Positions 1 through 8,389 are shown, numbered from the stretch's first letter. The stretch: DNA of 64,000 bases from Streptomyces sp. NBC_00459 (GCF_036013955.1 NZ_CP107903.1:3596001-3660000); one strand, 5' to 3'. Numbers and translations: made by a program. Notes: generated by a model not told the origin, from the sequence alone.

Positions 1-57
1 TGCGAGCGTGGTCAATCCGCGCACGTCAGACGTCTCGACGCCCGTGAACCCAGCCAT
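1..57 (-). CDS. N-terminal fragment of a leftward gene, possibly enolase-superfamily dehydratase
   Basis: Only the first 19 codons lie inside the window; the gene runs off the left edge. The ATG at 57 is preceded on the minus strand by GAGGAGACTGG, a convincing ribosome-binding site, so the start looks real. The visible residues begin MAGFTGVETSDVR. A 'VETxDVR' beginning is common in mandelate racemase / sugar-acid dehydratase proteins, and such an enzyme would suit the neighbouring hydroxyacid dehydrogenase. Nineteen residues cannot prove the family, so the product name is a guess. It is transcribed divergently from the dehydrogenase at 87, with only 29 bases between the two starts. Confidence 0.45.
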   Translation of the reverse strand, partial: MAGFTGVETSDVRGLTTLA

Positions 58-86
58 CCAGTCTCCTCGATCGGAAACGGCTCCCG

Positions 87-1037
87 ATGCCCGCGCTCCC
101 CACGCTCCTCGTCCTGGACGCCGACCCGCCGCCCCGCCTCGGCCGGCTCACCGGACGGGCCCGGATCGTGCACGCCGACGAGACCACCCTCGCCGGGCAG
201 CTCCCTTACGCCGACGTCCTGCTCGTCTGGGACTTCGCCTCGCACGCCGTGCGGGCTGCCTGGCCGGGCGAGGGGGCGCGTCCGCGCTGGGTGCACACCG
301 CGAGTGCTGGGGTCGACCACTTGATGTGTCCCGAACTCGCCGCGTCGGACACCGTGGTGACCAACGCGCGCGGGATCTTCGACCAGCCGATCGCCGAGTA
401 CGTCGGCGCCCTCGTCCTCGCCATGGCCAAGGACCTGCCGAGGACCCTGCACCTCCAGGAGCGGCGCGAGTGGCGGCAGCGGGAGTCGCAGCGGGTCGCC
501 GGGACGAAGGCCTGTGTCGTCGGGTCAGGCCCCATCGGGCGGGCGATCGCCCGGTATCTGAAGGCACTTGGGGTGACCACGGCGATCGTCGGGCGCACCC
601 CGCGTACCGGCATCCACGGGCCCGACGACCTCAACCGGCTGATGGCCCGGGCCGACTGGGTGATCGCCGCCGCTCCCCTCACCGCCGACACGCACCACAT
701 GTTCGACACCCGCCGCTTCGGCGTCATGCAGCCCTCGGCGCGTTTCGTCAACGTCGGCCGGGGACAGCTCGTCGACGAGACCGCGCTCGCCGAGGCACTG
801 TCGAAGCGGTGGATCGCGGGCGCCGCCCTCGATGTGTTCGAGCACGAGCCGCTCACGTCCGACAGCCCGCTGTGGGAGGTGCCCGGGCTGATCGTCTCCC
901 CGCACATGAGCGGCGACACGGTGGGCTGGCGCGATGAACTCGGCGCGCAGTTCGTCGAGTTGTACGAGCGGTGGGACGCGGGCAACACGCTGACGAACGT
1001 CGTCGACAAACAGCGCGGATACGTACCGGGGCACTGA
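87..1037 (+). CDS. D-2-hydroxyacid dehydrogenase family protein
   Basis: A 316-residue NAD(P)-dependent 2-hydroxyacid dehydrogenase, expected to interconvert a 2-oxoacid and a D-2-hydroxyacid in the cytoplasm. The dinucleotide-binding loop GSGPIG is at residues 146-151. The family's catalytic triad is visible as Arg225 in NVGRG, Glu254 in FEHEP and His273 in SPHMSG. The C-terminal 'NVVDKQRGY' ending is typical of the subgroup found in actinomycetes. The length is normal. It precedes an amino-acid/ectoine-type ABC importer, so it may act on a product of the imported compound, but the true substrate cannot be read from sequence. The ribosome-binding site is weak (CGGAAACGG about 8 bases upstream). 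Confidence 0.88.
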   Translation: MPALPTLLVLDADPPPRLGRLTGRARIVHADETTLAGQLPYADVLLVWDFASHAVRAAWPGEGARPRWVHTASAGVDHLMCPELAASDTVVTNARGIFDQPIAEYVGALVLAMAKDLPRTLHLQERREWRQRESQRVAGTKACVVGSGPIGRAIARYLKALGVTTAIVGRTPRTGIHGPDDLNRLMARADWVIAAAPLTADTHHMFDTRRFGVMQPSARFVNVGRGQLVDETALAEALSKRWIAGAALDVFEHEPLTSDSPLWEVPGLIVSPHMSGDTVGWRDELGAQFVELYERWDAGNTLTNVVDKQRGYVPGH

Positions 1038-1158
1038 CCCGCCATCGGGATATCGACTGCCGTTCCTTGCCTTGCCTCGCCGCTCCGAGAATCCGCCGAA
1101 ACGTATTCCTCGCATTCCCCGGTGCATAACCCGTGCACTCCCGGGTAGCTGCGGGCCC

Positions 1159-2115
1159 ATGGCTCCATCGATTGCTCCGTCAATTACTCCATCAATCGCA
1201 TCACCGCCCGCACCACCGCCCACACCACCAGGTATCAGACGCCGGTCGCTGTTCGCGGGGGTGACGGCGCTCGGCACGCTCGGTGCGGTCGGTTCACTCG
1301 GCACCGGGTGCAGTCGGGTGTCCGCGGCCTCCGGCGTCGAAGGCGGTGACCTGCTCGAACGGCTTCGGGCGCAGGGCGTCGTACGTCTCGGGATCGCCGG
1401 TGAGATCCCGCAGGGATTCATCGACAGGGACGGCGAACTGACGGGTGAGGCGCCCGAATTGGCGCGGGTCATCTTCAAGCGGCTGGGGGTGGGCCGGGTC
1501 CAGCCCGTGCCCACCGAGTTCGGATCACTCATTCCGGGACTGAATTCCCAGCAGTTCGATGTCGTGGCCGCCGGGATGTACGTCAATCCGGAACGCTGCG
1601 AACAAGTGATCTTCGCCGATCCCGACTACCAGATGCTCGATTCCTTCATTGTCCGCAAGGGAAATCCCAAGGATCTTCACAATTATCGGGATGTTGTCGA
1701 GAAAAAGGCCAGACTCGCGACCGGAACCGGATATGCCGAGATCCAGTACGCGGTCGAGGCCGGCTACAAGGAGAGCGACCTGCTCATCGTGCCCGACCAG
1801 GTGGCCGGGCTGAACGCCGTCGAGGCCGGTCGCGTCGACGCTTTCGCCGGTACGGCGGTCACCGCCCGTCTGGTGGTGAAGAAGTCCGGCAAGGCGGAGG
1901 CCACCAAGGCCTTCGCCCCGCTCGTCGACGGCAAGCCGCATGTCGACGGGGGCGCCTTCGCGTTCCGGCTGCCCGAGACGAGGCTCCGGGACGCCTTCAA
2001 CGTCGAGTTGCACAAGATGAAGAAGAGCGGCGAGGTGTTCCGCATCCTGCGGCCGTTCGGTTTCACCCGGGCGGAGATGACCGATCTGACCGCGAAGGAG
2101 CTGTGCGGCGGATGA
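1159..2115 (+). CDS. ehuB: ABC transporter substrate-binding lipoprotein, EhuB-like
   Basis: Extracellular solute-binding protein of the polar amino acid family (SBP_bac_3), about 318 residues from the ATG at 1159. An in-frame TTG at 1072 would add 29 unlikely Arg/Pro-rich residues. The N terminus has a Tat-like RRRSLF motif, a hydrophobic stretch and a lipobox LGTGC, so the mature protein is probably a lipid-anchored receptor. The binding domain contains 'VVAAGMYVNPERC', characteristic of EhuB ectoine/hydroxyectoine receptors. It is the first gene of a tightly overlapping importer operon. Ectoine specificity is inferred from family resemblance; other polar amino acids remain possible. No clear Shine-Dalgarno sequence precedes 1159, so the exact start is uncertain. 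Confidence 0.85.
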   Translation: MAPSIAPSITPSIASPPAPPPTPPGIRRRSLFAGVTALGTLGAVGSLGTGCSRVSAASGVEGGDLLERLRAQGVVRLGIAGEIPQGFIDRDGELTGEAPELARVIFKRLGVGRVQPVPTEFGSLIPGLNSQQFDVVAAGMYVNPERCEQVIFADPDYQMLDSFIVRKGNPKDLHNYRDVVEKKARLATGTGYAEIQYAVEAGYKESDLLIVPDQVAGLNAVEAGRVDAFAGTAVTARLVVKKSGKAEATKAFAPLVDGKPHVDGGAFAFRLPETRLRDAFNVELHKMKKSGEVFRILRPFGFTRAEMTDLTAKELCGG

Positions 2116-2756
2116 CTTCCGGACTCTGGGAAACAGTCCTCAGCGGAGTCTGGGTCACGATCCAACTCCTCGTCTTCAGCGCCCTGTTGGGCGGTGTCGT
2201 CGCCTTCGTGGTCGGGATCGCGCGGACCCACCGGCGGCGCTCCGTGCGCTTCCTCGCGGGCTGCTACACCGAGGTGTTCCGCGGGACCTCGGCGCTCGTG
2301 ATGATCTTCTGGGTGTACTTCGTGCTGCCGCCCGCCTTCGGCTGGCAGCTGGTGCCGATGTGGGCGGGCACGCTCGCACTCGGGCTGACCTACGGGGCGT
2401 ACGGCACGGAGATCGTGCGCGGCGCGCTGAACGCCGTCGAGCCCGCGCAGCGGGAGGGCGGGATCGCGCTCGGGTTCACGCCCTGGCAACGGATGCGGCT
2501 GATCCTGCTGCCGCAGGCGGTGCCGGAGATGGTCCCCTCCTTCTGCAACCTGCTGATCGAGCTGCTCAAGGGAACCGCGCTGGTGTCGGTGATGGGCATG
2601 GGCGATCTGGCGTTCAGCGGCAATCTCGTGCGGCTCGCGCTGCAGCAGAGCGCGGAGATCTACTCGTACATCCTGGTGATCTACTTCGTGATCGCCTTCC
2701 TCCTCACCCGGCTCATGCGCGGGCTGGAGAAGCGGCTGAAGGCGGGTGTCGTATGA
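2112..2756 (+). CDS. ehuC: ABC transporter permease, EhuC-like
   Basis: Polar amino acid ABC permease of 214 residues (HisM/GlnP class) with several hydrophobic segments. The EAA-type loop that contacts the ATPase is visible around 'AQREGGIALGFTPWQRMR'. The start chosen is the ATG at 2112, which overlaps the ehuB stop as ATGA; a GTG at 2103 is possible but unnecessary. Together with the next gene it should form a heterodimeric membrane channel for the EhuB ligand. Translational coupling through ATGA junctions is expected throughout this operon. Confidence 0.87.
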   Translation: MTSGLWETVLSGVWVTIQLLVFSALLGGVVAFVVGIARTHRRRSVRFLAGCYTEVFRGTSALVMIFWVYFVLPPAFGWQLVPMWAGTLALGLTYGAYGTEIVRGALNAVEPAQREGGIALGFTPWQRMRLILLPQAVPEMVPSFCNLLIELLKGTALVSVMGMGDLAFSGNLVRLALQQSAEIYSYILVIYFVIAFLLTRLMRGLEKRLKAGVV

Positions 2757-3403
2757 CGTGGGACTGGGGCGCCGTACGTGATTTCCTGCCTCACCTGTGG
2801 GACGGGCTGCTCGTCACCCTTCAGGCGCTGGCCCTCGGGTCGCTGATCTCGTTCACGCTGGGGCTGGTCTGGGCGCTGCTGATGCGGACGCCGACCCGCT
2901 GGGTGCGCTGGCCGGTTGGGGTGGTCACCGAGTTCGTGCGGGACACCCCGCTGCTCGTGCAGCTGTTCTTCCTCTTCTATGTGCTCCCCGAGTGGGGTGT
3001 CGCCGCCTCCGCGCTGACCACGGGTGTCGTCGCGATCGGGCTGCACTACTCGACGTACACGATGCAGGTCTACCGCGCCGGCATCGATGCCGTGCCGCCG
3101 GGCCAGTGGGAGGCGGCCACCGCGCTCAGCCTGCCCGTGCGGCGCACCTGGACGGCGGTGATCCTTCCGCAGGCGGTGCGCCGGGTCGTACCGGCGCTCG
3201 GCAACTACGTGATCGCGATGCTCAAGGACACTCCGCTGCTGATGACGATCACCGTGCTGGAGATGCTCGGCGAGGCGCGGCTCTTCTCCCAGGAGCACTT
3301 CCAGTTCACCGAGCCGCTGACCGTGATCGGCGTCGCCTTCGTCCTCATCTCCTTTCCCGCCTCCCTCCTCGTACGAGCTCTGGAGCGACGCCTTGCAAGT
3401 TGA
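2753..3403 (+). CDS. ehuD: ABC transporter permease, EhuD-like
   Basis: Second permease subunit of the importer, 216 residues from the ATG at 2753 that overlaps the ehuC stop (ATGA). The transmembrane part contains 'EFVRDTPLLVQLFFLFY', the classic amino-acid permease motif, and the ATPase-coupling loop 'GQWEAATALSLPVRR' followed by ILPQAVR. The open frame extends far upstream through ehuC but that part is out of register with any permease sequence. It presumably pairs with EhuC. Specificity is inferred from the operon. Confidence 0.87.
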   Translation: MTWDWGAVRDFLPHLWDGLLVTLQALALGSLISFTLGLVWALLMRTPTRWVRWPVGVVTEFVRDTPLLVQLFFLFYVLPEWGVAASALTTGVVAIGLHYSTYTMQVYRAGIDAVPPGQWEAATALSLPVRRTWTAVILPQAVRRVVPALGNYVIAMLKDTPLLMTITVLEMLGEARLFSQEHFQFTEPLTVIGVAFVLISFPASLLVRALERRLAS

Positions 3404-4178
3404 CACCGAAAAGATCTCCGACACCGCCGCGTCCACCCCCGCCCGCGAGCTGGTCCGGCTCGATCAGGTCACCAAGCGGTTCGGTGAGCAGACCGTTCTC
3501 GACCGGCTGAGCCTCTCCGTCGAGGCGGGGCGGCATGTCACGCTCATCGGCCCGTCCGGGTCGGGCAAGACGACGATCCTGCGGCTCCTGATGACCCTGG
3601 CCAAGCCCGACGAGGGCACGATCACCGTCGACGGGGAGGCACTGTTCCCGGCGCCCGAGAAGCAGGTCCGCGAGGTGCGGAAGAAGATCGGGATGGTGTT
3701 CCAGCACTTCAACCTCTTCCCGAACATGAGCGTGCTGCGCAACATCACCGAGGCGCCCGTCACCGTCCTCGGCCTGTCCAAGGAGGAGGCGGAGGCGCGC
3801 GGGCGCGATCTGCTGGAGCTGGTGGGCCTCGCGGACAAGTGCGACGTGCGTCCGTCCCGGCTGTCGGGCGGGCAGCAGCAGCGGGTGGCGATCGCCCGGG
3901 CGCTGGCCATGCGCCCGCAGGTGCTGCTGCTCGACGAGGTGACCTCGGCGCTCGACCCCGAGCTGGTCGCGGGCGTCCTGGACGTGCTGCGGGACATCGC
4001 CCGCAGCACCGACATCACGATGCTCTGTGTCACCCACGAGATGGGATTCGCCCGGGACATCTCCGACCAAGTGCTGATGTTCGATTCCGGCCATGTGATC
4101 GAGTCCGGTCCGCCGGAGCAGATCTTCGGCGATCCGGAGCAGGACAGAACACGCGAATTCCTCAGCGCGGTGCTCTGA
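3393..4178 (+). CDS. ehuA: Amino acid ABC transporter ATP-binding protein, EhuA-like
   Basis: ATPase of the importer, 261 residues. Walker A GPSGSGKT is at 53-60, signature LSGGQ at 157-161, Walker B VLLLDE at 177-182 and the switch histidine at 215 in VTHEMGFA. The start is a TTG at 3393 with GGAG seven bases upstream, overlapping ehuD by 11 bases. A 20-residue N-terminal tail precedes the usual family start and contributes no recognised motif. It energises uptake by the EhuB-C-D complex on the cytoplasmic face. The last gene of the operon; an IclR regulator follows after a 190-base gap. Confidence 0.92.
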   Translation: MQVDTEKISDTAASTPARELVRLDQVTKRFGEQTVLDRLSLSVEAGRHVTLIGPSGSGKTTILRLLMTLAKPDEGTITVDGEALFPAPEKQVREVRKKIGMVFQHFNLFPNMSVLRNITEAPVTVLGLSKEEAEARGRDLLELVGLADKCDVRPSRLSGGQQQRVAIARALAMRPQVLLLDEVTSALDPELVAGVLDVLRDIARSTDITMLCVTHEMGFARDISDQVLMFDSGHVIESGPPEQIFGDPEQDRTREFLSAVL

Positions 4179-4218
4179 CCGCGCCGGAGAGGGCCCAGAA
4201 AGATCCTCGCCATGACAA

Positions 4219-4230
4219 TGGCATATGCCA
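4219..4230. promoter_or_regulatory. 12-bp perfect palindrome upstream of IclR gene
   Basis: TGGCATATGCCA is a perfect palindrome between the importer operon and the IclR regulator gene. IclR-family proteins bind short palindromes near their own promoters, so this is a candidate autoregulatory operator. No binding data can be read from sequence. Confidence 0.35.
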
Positions 4231-4284
4231 GGAGAACACTCCGCTGCTGAGAGGCCGCAACCCGGGCGACAATCTCGTCAACGC

Positions 4285-4323
4285 CCCCTCCACGTAGACC
4301 CCTTGGCGGTTATCGTGGAGGGG
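4285..4323. promoter_or_regulatory. Inverted repeat upstream of IclR gene (operator or terminator)
   Basis: Two perfect 10-base arms, CCCCTCCACG at 4285-4294 and CGTGGAGGGG at 4314-4323, are separated by 19 bases. The element ends 45 bases before the IclR start codon. It could terminate ehuA transcripts, or it could be an operator or 5' UTR stem. There is no U-tract, which is usual in this high-GC DNA. Confidence 0.4.
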
Positions 4324-4368
4324 ATTGGCTGTCCGGATCACGGCTAAAAGCAAGCCAGGGGGAACACC

Positions 4369-5127
4369 GTGGCTCTCAAGCACGAGCCGACCGCGCCGCA
4401 CCACTCCACCCAGGACGCGCTGCGCGTCCTGGAGACAGTGGCACGGCACTCCGCCGGTGTCACCGACGCCGAAATCGCCCGCCAGACCCACCTCGGCACA
4501 GACCGGCTCACCCCCCTCCTGCGCATGCTGCGCCGCGAGGGATACGTCGAACAGGCCGCCGACGGTTCGTATGTCACCGGCACCGCCCTCAGCCGCCTCG
4601 GCGCCACGCACGGCCATGACCAGGCCCTGCGCGCCCAGCTCCAGCGCACCCTCGACCGCCTGCGCGACTCGGTGGGCGCGGCCGTCTACATGAGCCGGTA
4701 CGTCGACGGCGAGATCCATGTCACCCAGTGCGCGGACAGTGCGGCGACGCCCGCGGTCAACGAGTGGGTCGACTTCCGCTCGGCCGCGCACGCCAGCGCG
4801 ATCGGCAAGAGCCTGCTGGGCCAGCTCGACCACAACAGCCGCCGCGACCATCTCGCCCGCCACAAGCTGGCCCGCCTCACCTCGCACACGATCACCAACG
4901 AGCGCCTGCTGCTCTCCCGTCTGGAGACCCAGCCGCCCACGGTGCCGGTCCTGGACCTCCAGGAGTACGCGGTCGGCACGGTCTGCGCGGCGGTCCCGAT
5001 CACGGCCGGATCCACGGTCGGCTGCCTCGCCCTCTCCCTCCCGCTCCGCCACGCCCACCGCCTGCGCCAGGCGGCGGAACGGCTGAACCGGAGTGCGGGA
5101 CCGGTGCTGCTGTCGCTGGCCATCTAG
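4369..5127 (+). CDS. IclR family transcriptional regulator
   Basis: A 252-residue regulator. Residues about 10-65 form a winged helix ('DALRVLETVARHSAGVTDAEIARQ' region, then RREGYVEQ), followed by the IclR ligand-binding domain to the C terminus ('HASAIGKSLL' is the characteristic segment). The GTG start at 4369 has AGGGGGA eight bases upstream. It lies directly downstream of the Ehu-type importer in the same direction, so it probably controls uptake or catabolism of that ligand. The sequence shown gives no clue to whether it activates or represses. Confidence 0.88.
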   Translation: MALKHEPTAPHHSTQDALRVLETVARHSAGVTDAEIARQTHLGTDRLTPLLRMLRREGYVEQAADGSYVTGTALSRLGATHGHDQALRAQLQRTLDRLRDSVGAAVYMSRYVDGEIHVTQCADSAATPAVNEWVDFRSAAHASAIGKSLLGQLDHNSRRDHLARHKLARLTSHTITNERLLLSRLETQPPTVPVLDLQEYAVGTVCAAVPITAGSTVGCLALSLPLRHAHRLRQAAERLNRSAGPVLLSLAI

Positions 5128-5224
5128 CCGCAGCGATCCCTACCGCCACCTGGTCCGGAGCACTCTCTCGGACCAGGTATTATTTTTCTTGTCGCCAGCC
5201 GCGAGAGCGGTCGGCGAGAGTCAT

Positions 5225-5298
5225 GCGCCGCTAGCTCAGTTGGTTAGAGCAGCTGACTCTTAATCAGCGGGTCCGGGGTTCGAGTCCCTGGCGGCGCA
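5225..5298 (+). tRNA. tRNA-Lys (anticodon CUU)
   Basis: A complete cloverleaf of 74 bases: acceptor arms GCGCCGC (5225-5231) and GCGGCGC (5291-5297), D-loop TAGCTCAGTTGGTTAGAGC, anticodon stem-loop CTGACTCTTAATCAG reading CUU, and T-arm GGGTTCGAGTCCC. The discriminator base is A and the CCA tail is not encoded. An identical gene lies at 11268-11341. A strong hairpin follows within ten bases. Confidence 0.97.
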
Positions 5299-5304
5299 CA
5301 CAAG

Positions 5305-5338
5305 GAAAGGGCCTCTCGCAGCTGCGAGAGGCCCTTTC
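5305..5338. terminator. Hairpin terminator after tRNA-Lys
   Basis: Perfect 16-base inverted arms (5305-5320 and 5323-5338) around GC, with an A-run on one side and CTTTC on the other. It lies between the tRNA and the convergent acyl-CoA ligase gene ending at 5340, so it can serve both directions. Confidence 0.85.
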
Positions 5339-5339
5339 G

Positions 5340-7004
5340 CTATCTGCTCAGCAGCTCCTCGCGCCCCCGCTCCCGGTATCGCTCCACCAGGCCCGCCACG
5401 TCGTCGCCGGTCAGTCTGCGGTACGTCTGCTCGCCCGGTGGGCGCCACCACACCGGGTCCGGGCAGCGGAAGCCCTCGCGTCTGAGTCCCGCCCGGTGGA
5501 TCTTGTTGGTCGCGGTGACCGGCATCCGCCGTACGACCCGTACGAAGCGGGGCGCCATCTTCGTCCCCAGGTCGGGTTGCGCTGCCAGGAAGGCCGAGAA
5601 GGCAGCCGGGTCGAAGGTGCCGGCCAGGGTCGCCATGACCTGGTCGCCGGCCACCGGGTCCGGCACCGCGTACACGGCGACGGCCACCGCGCCCTCGTAC
5701 CGGGCGAGGATGTTCTCGATCGTAGCGGCGGCCAGGTTCTCGCTGTCGACGCGCAGCCGGTCGTCGGCTCGGCCCGCGAAGTACAGGAAGCCGTCCGGGT
5801 CACGGTAGAAGAGGTCGCCCGTCCAGTACCAGCCGTCGCGGCGGCGGGCCGCCTCCGCCTCGGGGTTGCGCCAGTAGCCCTCGAAGGGGTTGGGGCCCCG
5901 GTTCACCAACTCCCCTATCGCGGCGGTGCCGTTGAGGAGGCGACCCGAGGCGTCCAGGACGGCCGGCGGGCACTCGGCCCGCGTCTGTGGGTCGACCACC
6001 GCGAGGTCGTCGTCCGGTGCCGCCCGCCCGACGGCACCGGCCGGGGTCCCGGGCGTCCACCGCACCGCCGCCCCGCCCTCCGAGGATCCGTACCCCTCCA
6101 CCAGCCGTACCCCGAACCGCCGTTGGAAGGCCGCCGCGTCCACCGCCCCCGCCTCCGTGCCGAAGCCCAGCCGCAGGGTGTTGTCCCGGTCGTCGGGCCG
6201 GGCGGGCGTCGCCAGCAGGTACTGGACGGCGCGGCCCACGTACGTGAAGTAGGTCGCCCGGTAGCGGCGTACGTCCGTCAGGAACCCGGAAGCCGAGAAG
6301 CGGCGGCGCAGCGCGACCCCGGCGCCCGCCGCCAGGGCCGGGGCCCAGTCCGCGATGACCGCGTTGCCGTGGAACATCGGCATGCAGACGTAGTGCACGT
6401 CGTCCGGGCGCACCCCGAAGTTCCCGGCCAGCGTCAGCCCGGCGGCGGCGAGCCTGCCCTGGGTGCAGATCGCGGCCTTGGGGGCGCCGGTCGAGCCCGA
6501 GGTGAAGTAGAGGAGGAGACGGTCTGCGGGGGTGGCGCGGGTGGGGTCCGGTTCGGCGTCCGCGTAGGGGGCCAGGAGATCCTCGTACTCCTGGGTGTCG
6601 GTCAACAGGAGCCGCACGCCGGGGAGTTCGAGGTCGGCGAGGAGCGGGAGGTGGGTGCGTGCGGTGATCAGGACCGGGCACTCGGTGTGCAGGATGTCGC
6701 GGGCCAGTTCGGGGCCCCGGCGGGTGGGGTTGATCCCCGCGACGGCGGCACCGGCGAGGGCCGCCGCGCTCAACCACAGGGGATATTCAGGGGTGTTGTC
6801 GAGCAGGACCCCGACGTGCGGTTCGGCGCCGGGCGGCAGCAGGTCGGCCAGCAGCGCGGCCCTCGCCGCCGCGCCCGCGGCCATCTCGTGATGCGTCAGG
6901 GTCCGGTCCTCGCACCACAGCCCCGGCCGGTGGTCGCCCCACCGCGCCGCCACGAGTTCCGCGACCGTGCGCCTGCCCGATCCGTTGGGTTCCGTGAACT
7001 CCAT
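5340..7004 (-). CDS. AMP-binding acyl-CoA ligase (FadD-like)
   Basis: A 554-residue member of the ANL adenylating enzymes, likely activating a carboxylic or fatty acid as acyl-AMP and then acyl-CoA. Motifs in order: YFTSGSTGAPK at 166-176 (ATP loop), GYGSSEG at 304-310, WTGD at 394-397, hinge region GRADDR from 411 and the adenylation lysine at 501 in TNKIHRAG. The core is complete. The hinge reads RVDSEN where most acyl-CoA synthetases have a Gly-Glu-Asn run, a modest variation that keeps the Glu-Asn. No carrier protein is nearby, so a stand-alone CoA ligase is most likely. The gene stop abuts the tRNA terminator. Confidence 0.88.
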   Translation of the reverse strand: MEFTEPNGSGRRTVAELVAARWGDHRPGLWCEDRTLTHHEMAAGAAARAALLADLLPPGAEPHVGVLLDNTPEYPLWLSAAALAGAAVAGINPTRRGPELARDILHTECPVLITARTHLPLLADLELPGVRLLLTDTQEYEDLLAPYADAEPDPTRATPADRLLLYFTSGSTGAPKAAICTQGRLAAAGLTLAGNFGVRPDDVHYVCMPMFHGNAVIADWAPALAAGAGVALRRRFSASGFLTDVRRYRATYFTYVGRAVQYLLATPARPDDRDNTLRLGFGTEAGAVDAAAFQRRFGVRLVEGYGSSEGGAAVRWTPGTPAGAVGRAAPDDDLAVVDPQTRAECPPAVLDASGRLLNGTAAIGELVNRGPNPFEGYWRNPEAEAARRRDGWYWTGDLFYRDPDGFLYFAGRADDRLRVDSENLAAATIENILARYEGAVAVAVYAVPDPVAGDQVMATLAGTFDPAAFSAFLAAQPDLGTKMAPRFVRVVRRMPVTATNKIHRAGLRREGFRCPDPVWWRPPGEQTYRRLTGDDVAGLVERYRERGREELLSR

Positions 7005-7044
7005 GGGCGCGCACGGTAATTGACATGTCGTCAGATGTGGAGAG

Positions 7045-7587
7045 TTACGGCGCGCCCGTAGTCTCGAACCAGTCCGCCGGGAAGGTCTCGCCGGTGTCCT
7101 CGTCGACCACGTATCCGCTGTCGGTCCGGGAGAACATGTCGCCGAACGGTTCGAACACCTGGCTGTAGGTCACCATGAACCCGACAAGGAACACCGCCAC
7201 CACTCCGAGGAACCCCAGGACGACGACCAGGCCGAGCCCGTTGCGGACCGTCGGGCGGTGTGCCGTGGCGTTGATCTGCTCGCCCTCGCTGTAGAAGACG
7301 GTGACGTAGTCGCCCTCGATGATCGCGCCCGAGCCGTGCCCCTCCTCGAAGCGGACAGTGCGGCCGTCGCGTGCGGTGAACTCGTAGACGTGGTGCAGCG
7401 TCGTGCTCACGCTGGAGTCACCAGAGCCGCCACTCGTGGTCGTGTACGTCCGGAGGCAGCGCGCCTCGGCAGTCAGGCCACTGTTCCAGGCTCGGCGAAT
7501 CCGAAGCGCCCGGCGGCTCACGGCCACCGCCATCGCGACGATCACCACAAGCATGAGTGTCGGCACCCCGTAGAACACGATGTCCAT
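7045..7587 (-). CDS. DUF3592-type membrane protein
   Basis: About 180 residues from the ATG at 7587, which has GGGGGAACGGCC upstream; an in-frame start 17 codons earlier has no ribosome-binding site. There are two hydrophobic segments, one at the N terminus ('YGVPTLMLVVIVAMAVAVS') and one near residue 125 ('GLVVVLGFLGVVAVFLVGF'). Between them is a soluble domain with 'GDYVTVFYSEGEQINA', the pattern of DUF3592 proteins. The C-terminal tail after the second segment is probably extracellular. The function is unknown. It lies 40 bases downstream of the ligase start in the same direction, but co-transcription order would put it first. Confidence 0.72.
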   Translation of the reverse strand: MDIVFYGVPTLMLVVIVAMAVAVSRRALRIRRAWNSGLTAEARCLRTYTTTSGGSGDSSVSTTLHHVYEFTARDGRTVRFEEGHGSGAIIEGDYVTVFYSEGEQINATAHRPTVRNGLGLVVVLGFLGVVAVFLVGFMVTYSQVFEPFGDMFSRTDSGYVVDEDTGETFPADWFETTGAP

Positions 7588-7700
7588 GGCCGTTCCCCCG
7601 GTATCTCGTTCAGTACGGCTCCCCGTACACCGCCTCACCTGGTCCTGGGGGCGTACGGGGAACCTACCCGTGGGGGGTCGCGGATTTACTCAAGGAATGC

Positions 7701-8306
7701 TCAGAACCTGACGTCCGAGCAGGCGTAGAACGCGTTGGCCGTGTCCGCGATCGTCCACACCGCGACGATCACATGCCGGCCGCTGAGCCCGGACGGCAGT
7801 GAACCCGTGTGGGAGAGCGTGGCCGGCGGGCGCTGGCCGTTGTAGGGGACGGTGAGGAACGGGGTGAGGTTGAGGTCCGAACGGGCGAGGGCGTGGTTCT
7901 GGTTCCAGCCCGGCTTCGTGACGTAGTACTTGAAGTCGGTCGTGGCGTGCATGGCGGTGAACTGCCAGCGGAAGGTGTAGCTCCCGCCGCTCGTCACCGC
8001 GGTCGCCGGCCAGGTGCCGCCGGACGGGGTCCTCGGCTGGTTGAGCGCGCCGAAGTTGCCGTGGTTCGCCGAGCAGATCTGGCCGTCGGCCGGTCCGGCG
8101 GCGGGGAAGCCCTTGGGCCCCTCGACGCTCTGCGGCTCCCACTGGATGTCGCCGCAGCCCGTCACTGTGCCGTTCTGACAGAGCTTCTGCCTGCTGACGG
8201 GGAGGTCGGTGTAGCCGTGGCCGCTGGCGCCTCCGGTGGTGAGGACGAGGGCGCCGGTGGTGGCCAGGCCGACCACCGAGGCGCACAACTTGGTCTTTTT
8301 GCGCAT
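7701..8306 (-). CDS. AA10 lytic polysaccharide monooxygenase (LpmP-like)
   Basis: A 201-residue secreted copper enzyme that oxidatively cleaves chitin or related glycans. The signal peptide ends in GASG and exposes His30 as the mature N terminus. His30 and His120 form the copper histidine brace, and Phe193 is the usual axial residue. There is a catalytic domain only, with no carbohydrate-binding module. In Streptomyces coelicolor the single-domain AA10 enzyme beside cslA (SCO2833, as I recall it) is reported to act with CslA and GlxA on the hyphal-tip glycan; the same neighbourhood is seen here. Upstream lie two DasR-like operator sequences, suggesting control by N-acetylglucosamine supply. 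Confidence 0.93.
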   Translation of the reverse strand: MRKKTKLCASVVGLATTGALVLTTGGASGHGYTDLPVSRQKLCQNGTVTGCGDIQWEPQSVEGPKGFPAAGPADGQICSANHGNFGALNQPRTPSGGTWPATAVTSGGSYTFRWQFTAMHATTDFKYYVTKPGWNQNHALARSDLNLTPFLTVPYNGQRPPATLSHTGSLPSGLSGRHVIVAVWTIADTANAFYACSDVRF

Positions 8307-8349
8307 GCTGCCGCTCCTGCTGAACGTGGGGGAGGTTCGAGTGAGCCGT

Positions 8350-8365
8350 GCAGGTCTAGACCAAG
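8350..8365. promoter_or_regulatory. DasR-responsive element (dre-like site)
   Basis: The core GGTCTAGACC at 8353-8362, followed by A, matches the centre of the DasR consensus (A-S-TGGTCTAGACCA-S-T). It sits 44-59 bases upstream of the monooxygenase start, where a repressor would block initiation. DasR is the GntR-family regulator of chitin and N-acetylglucosamine genes in Streptomyces. Confidence 0.75.
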
Positions 8366-8389
8366 CCTCAGATTATTACCGCCTCTTGA

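Noticed and set aside
1072..1158. TTG-started N-terminal extension of the EhuB-like protein
   Set aside because: It has no ribosome-binding site, and the 29 added residues would put an Arg/Pro-rich tail in front of a Tat lipoprotein signal.
1072..5127. A full ectoine utilisation (eut) cluster
   Set aside because: None of the ectoine hydrolase, deacetylase or transaminase genes is visible beside the importer, so only the transporter similarity is claimed.
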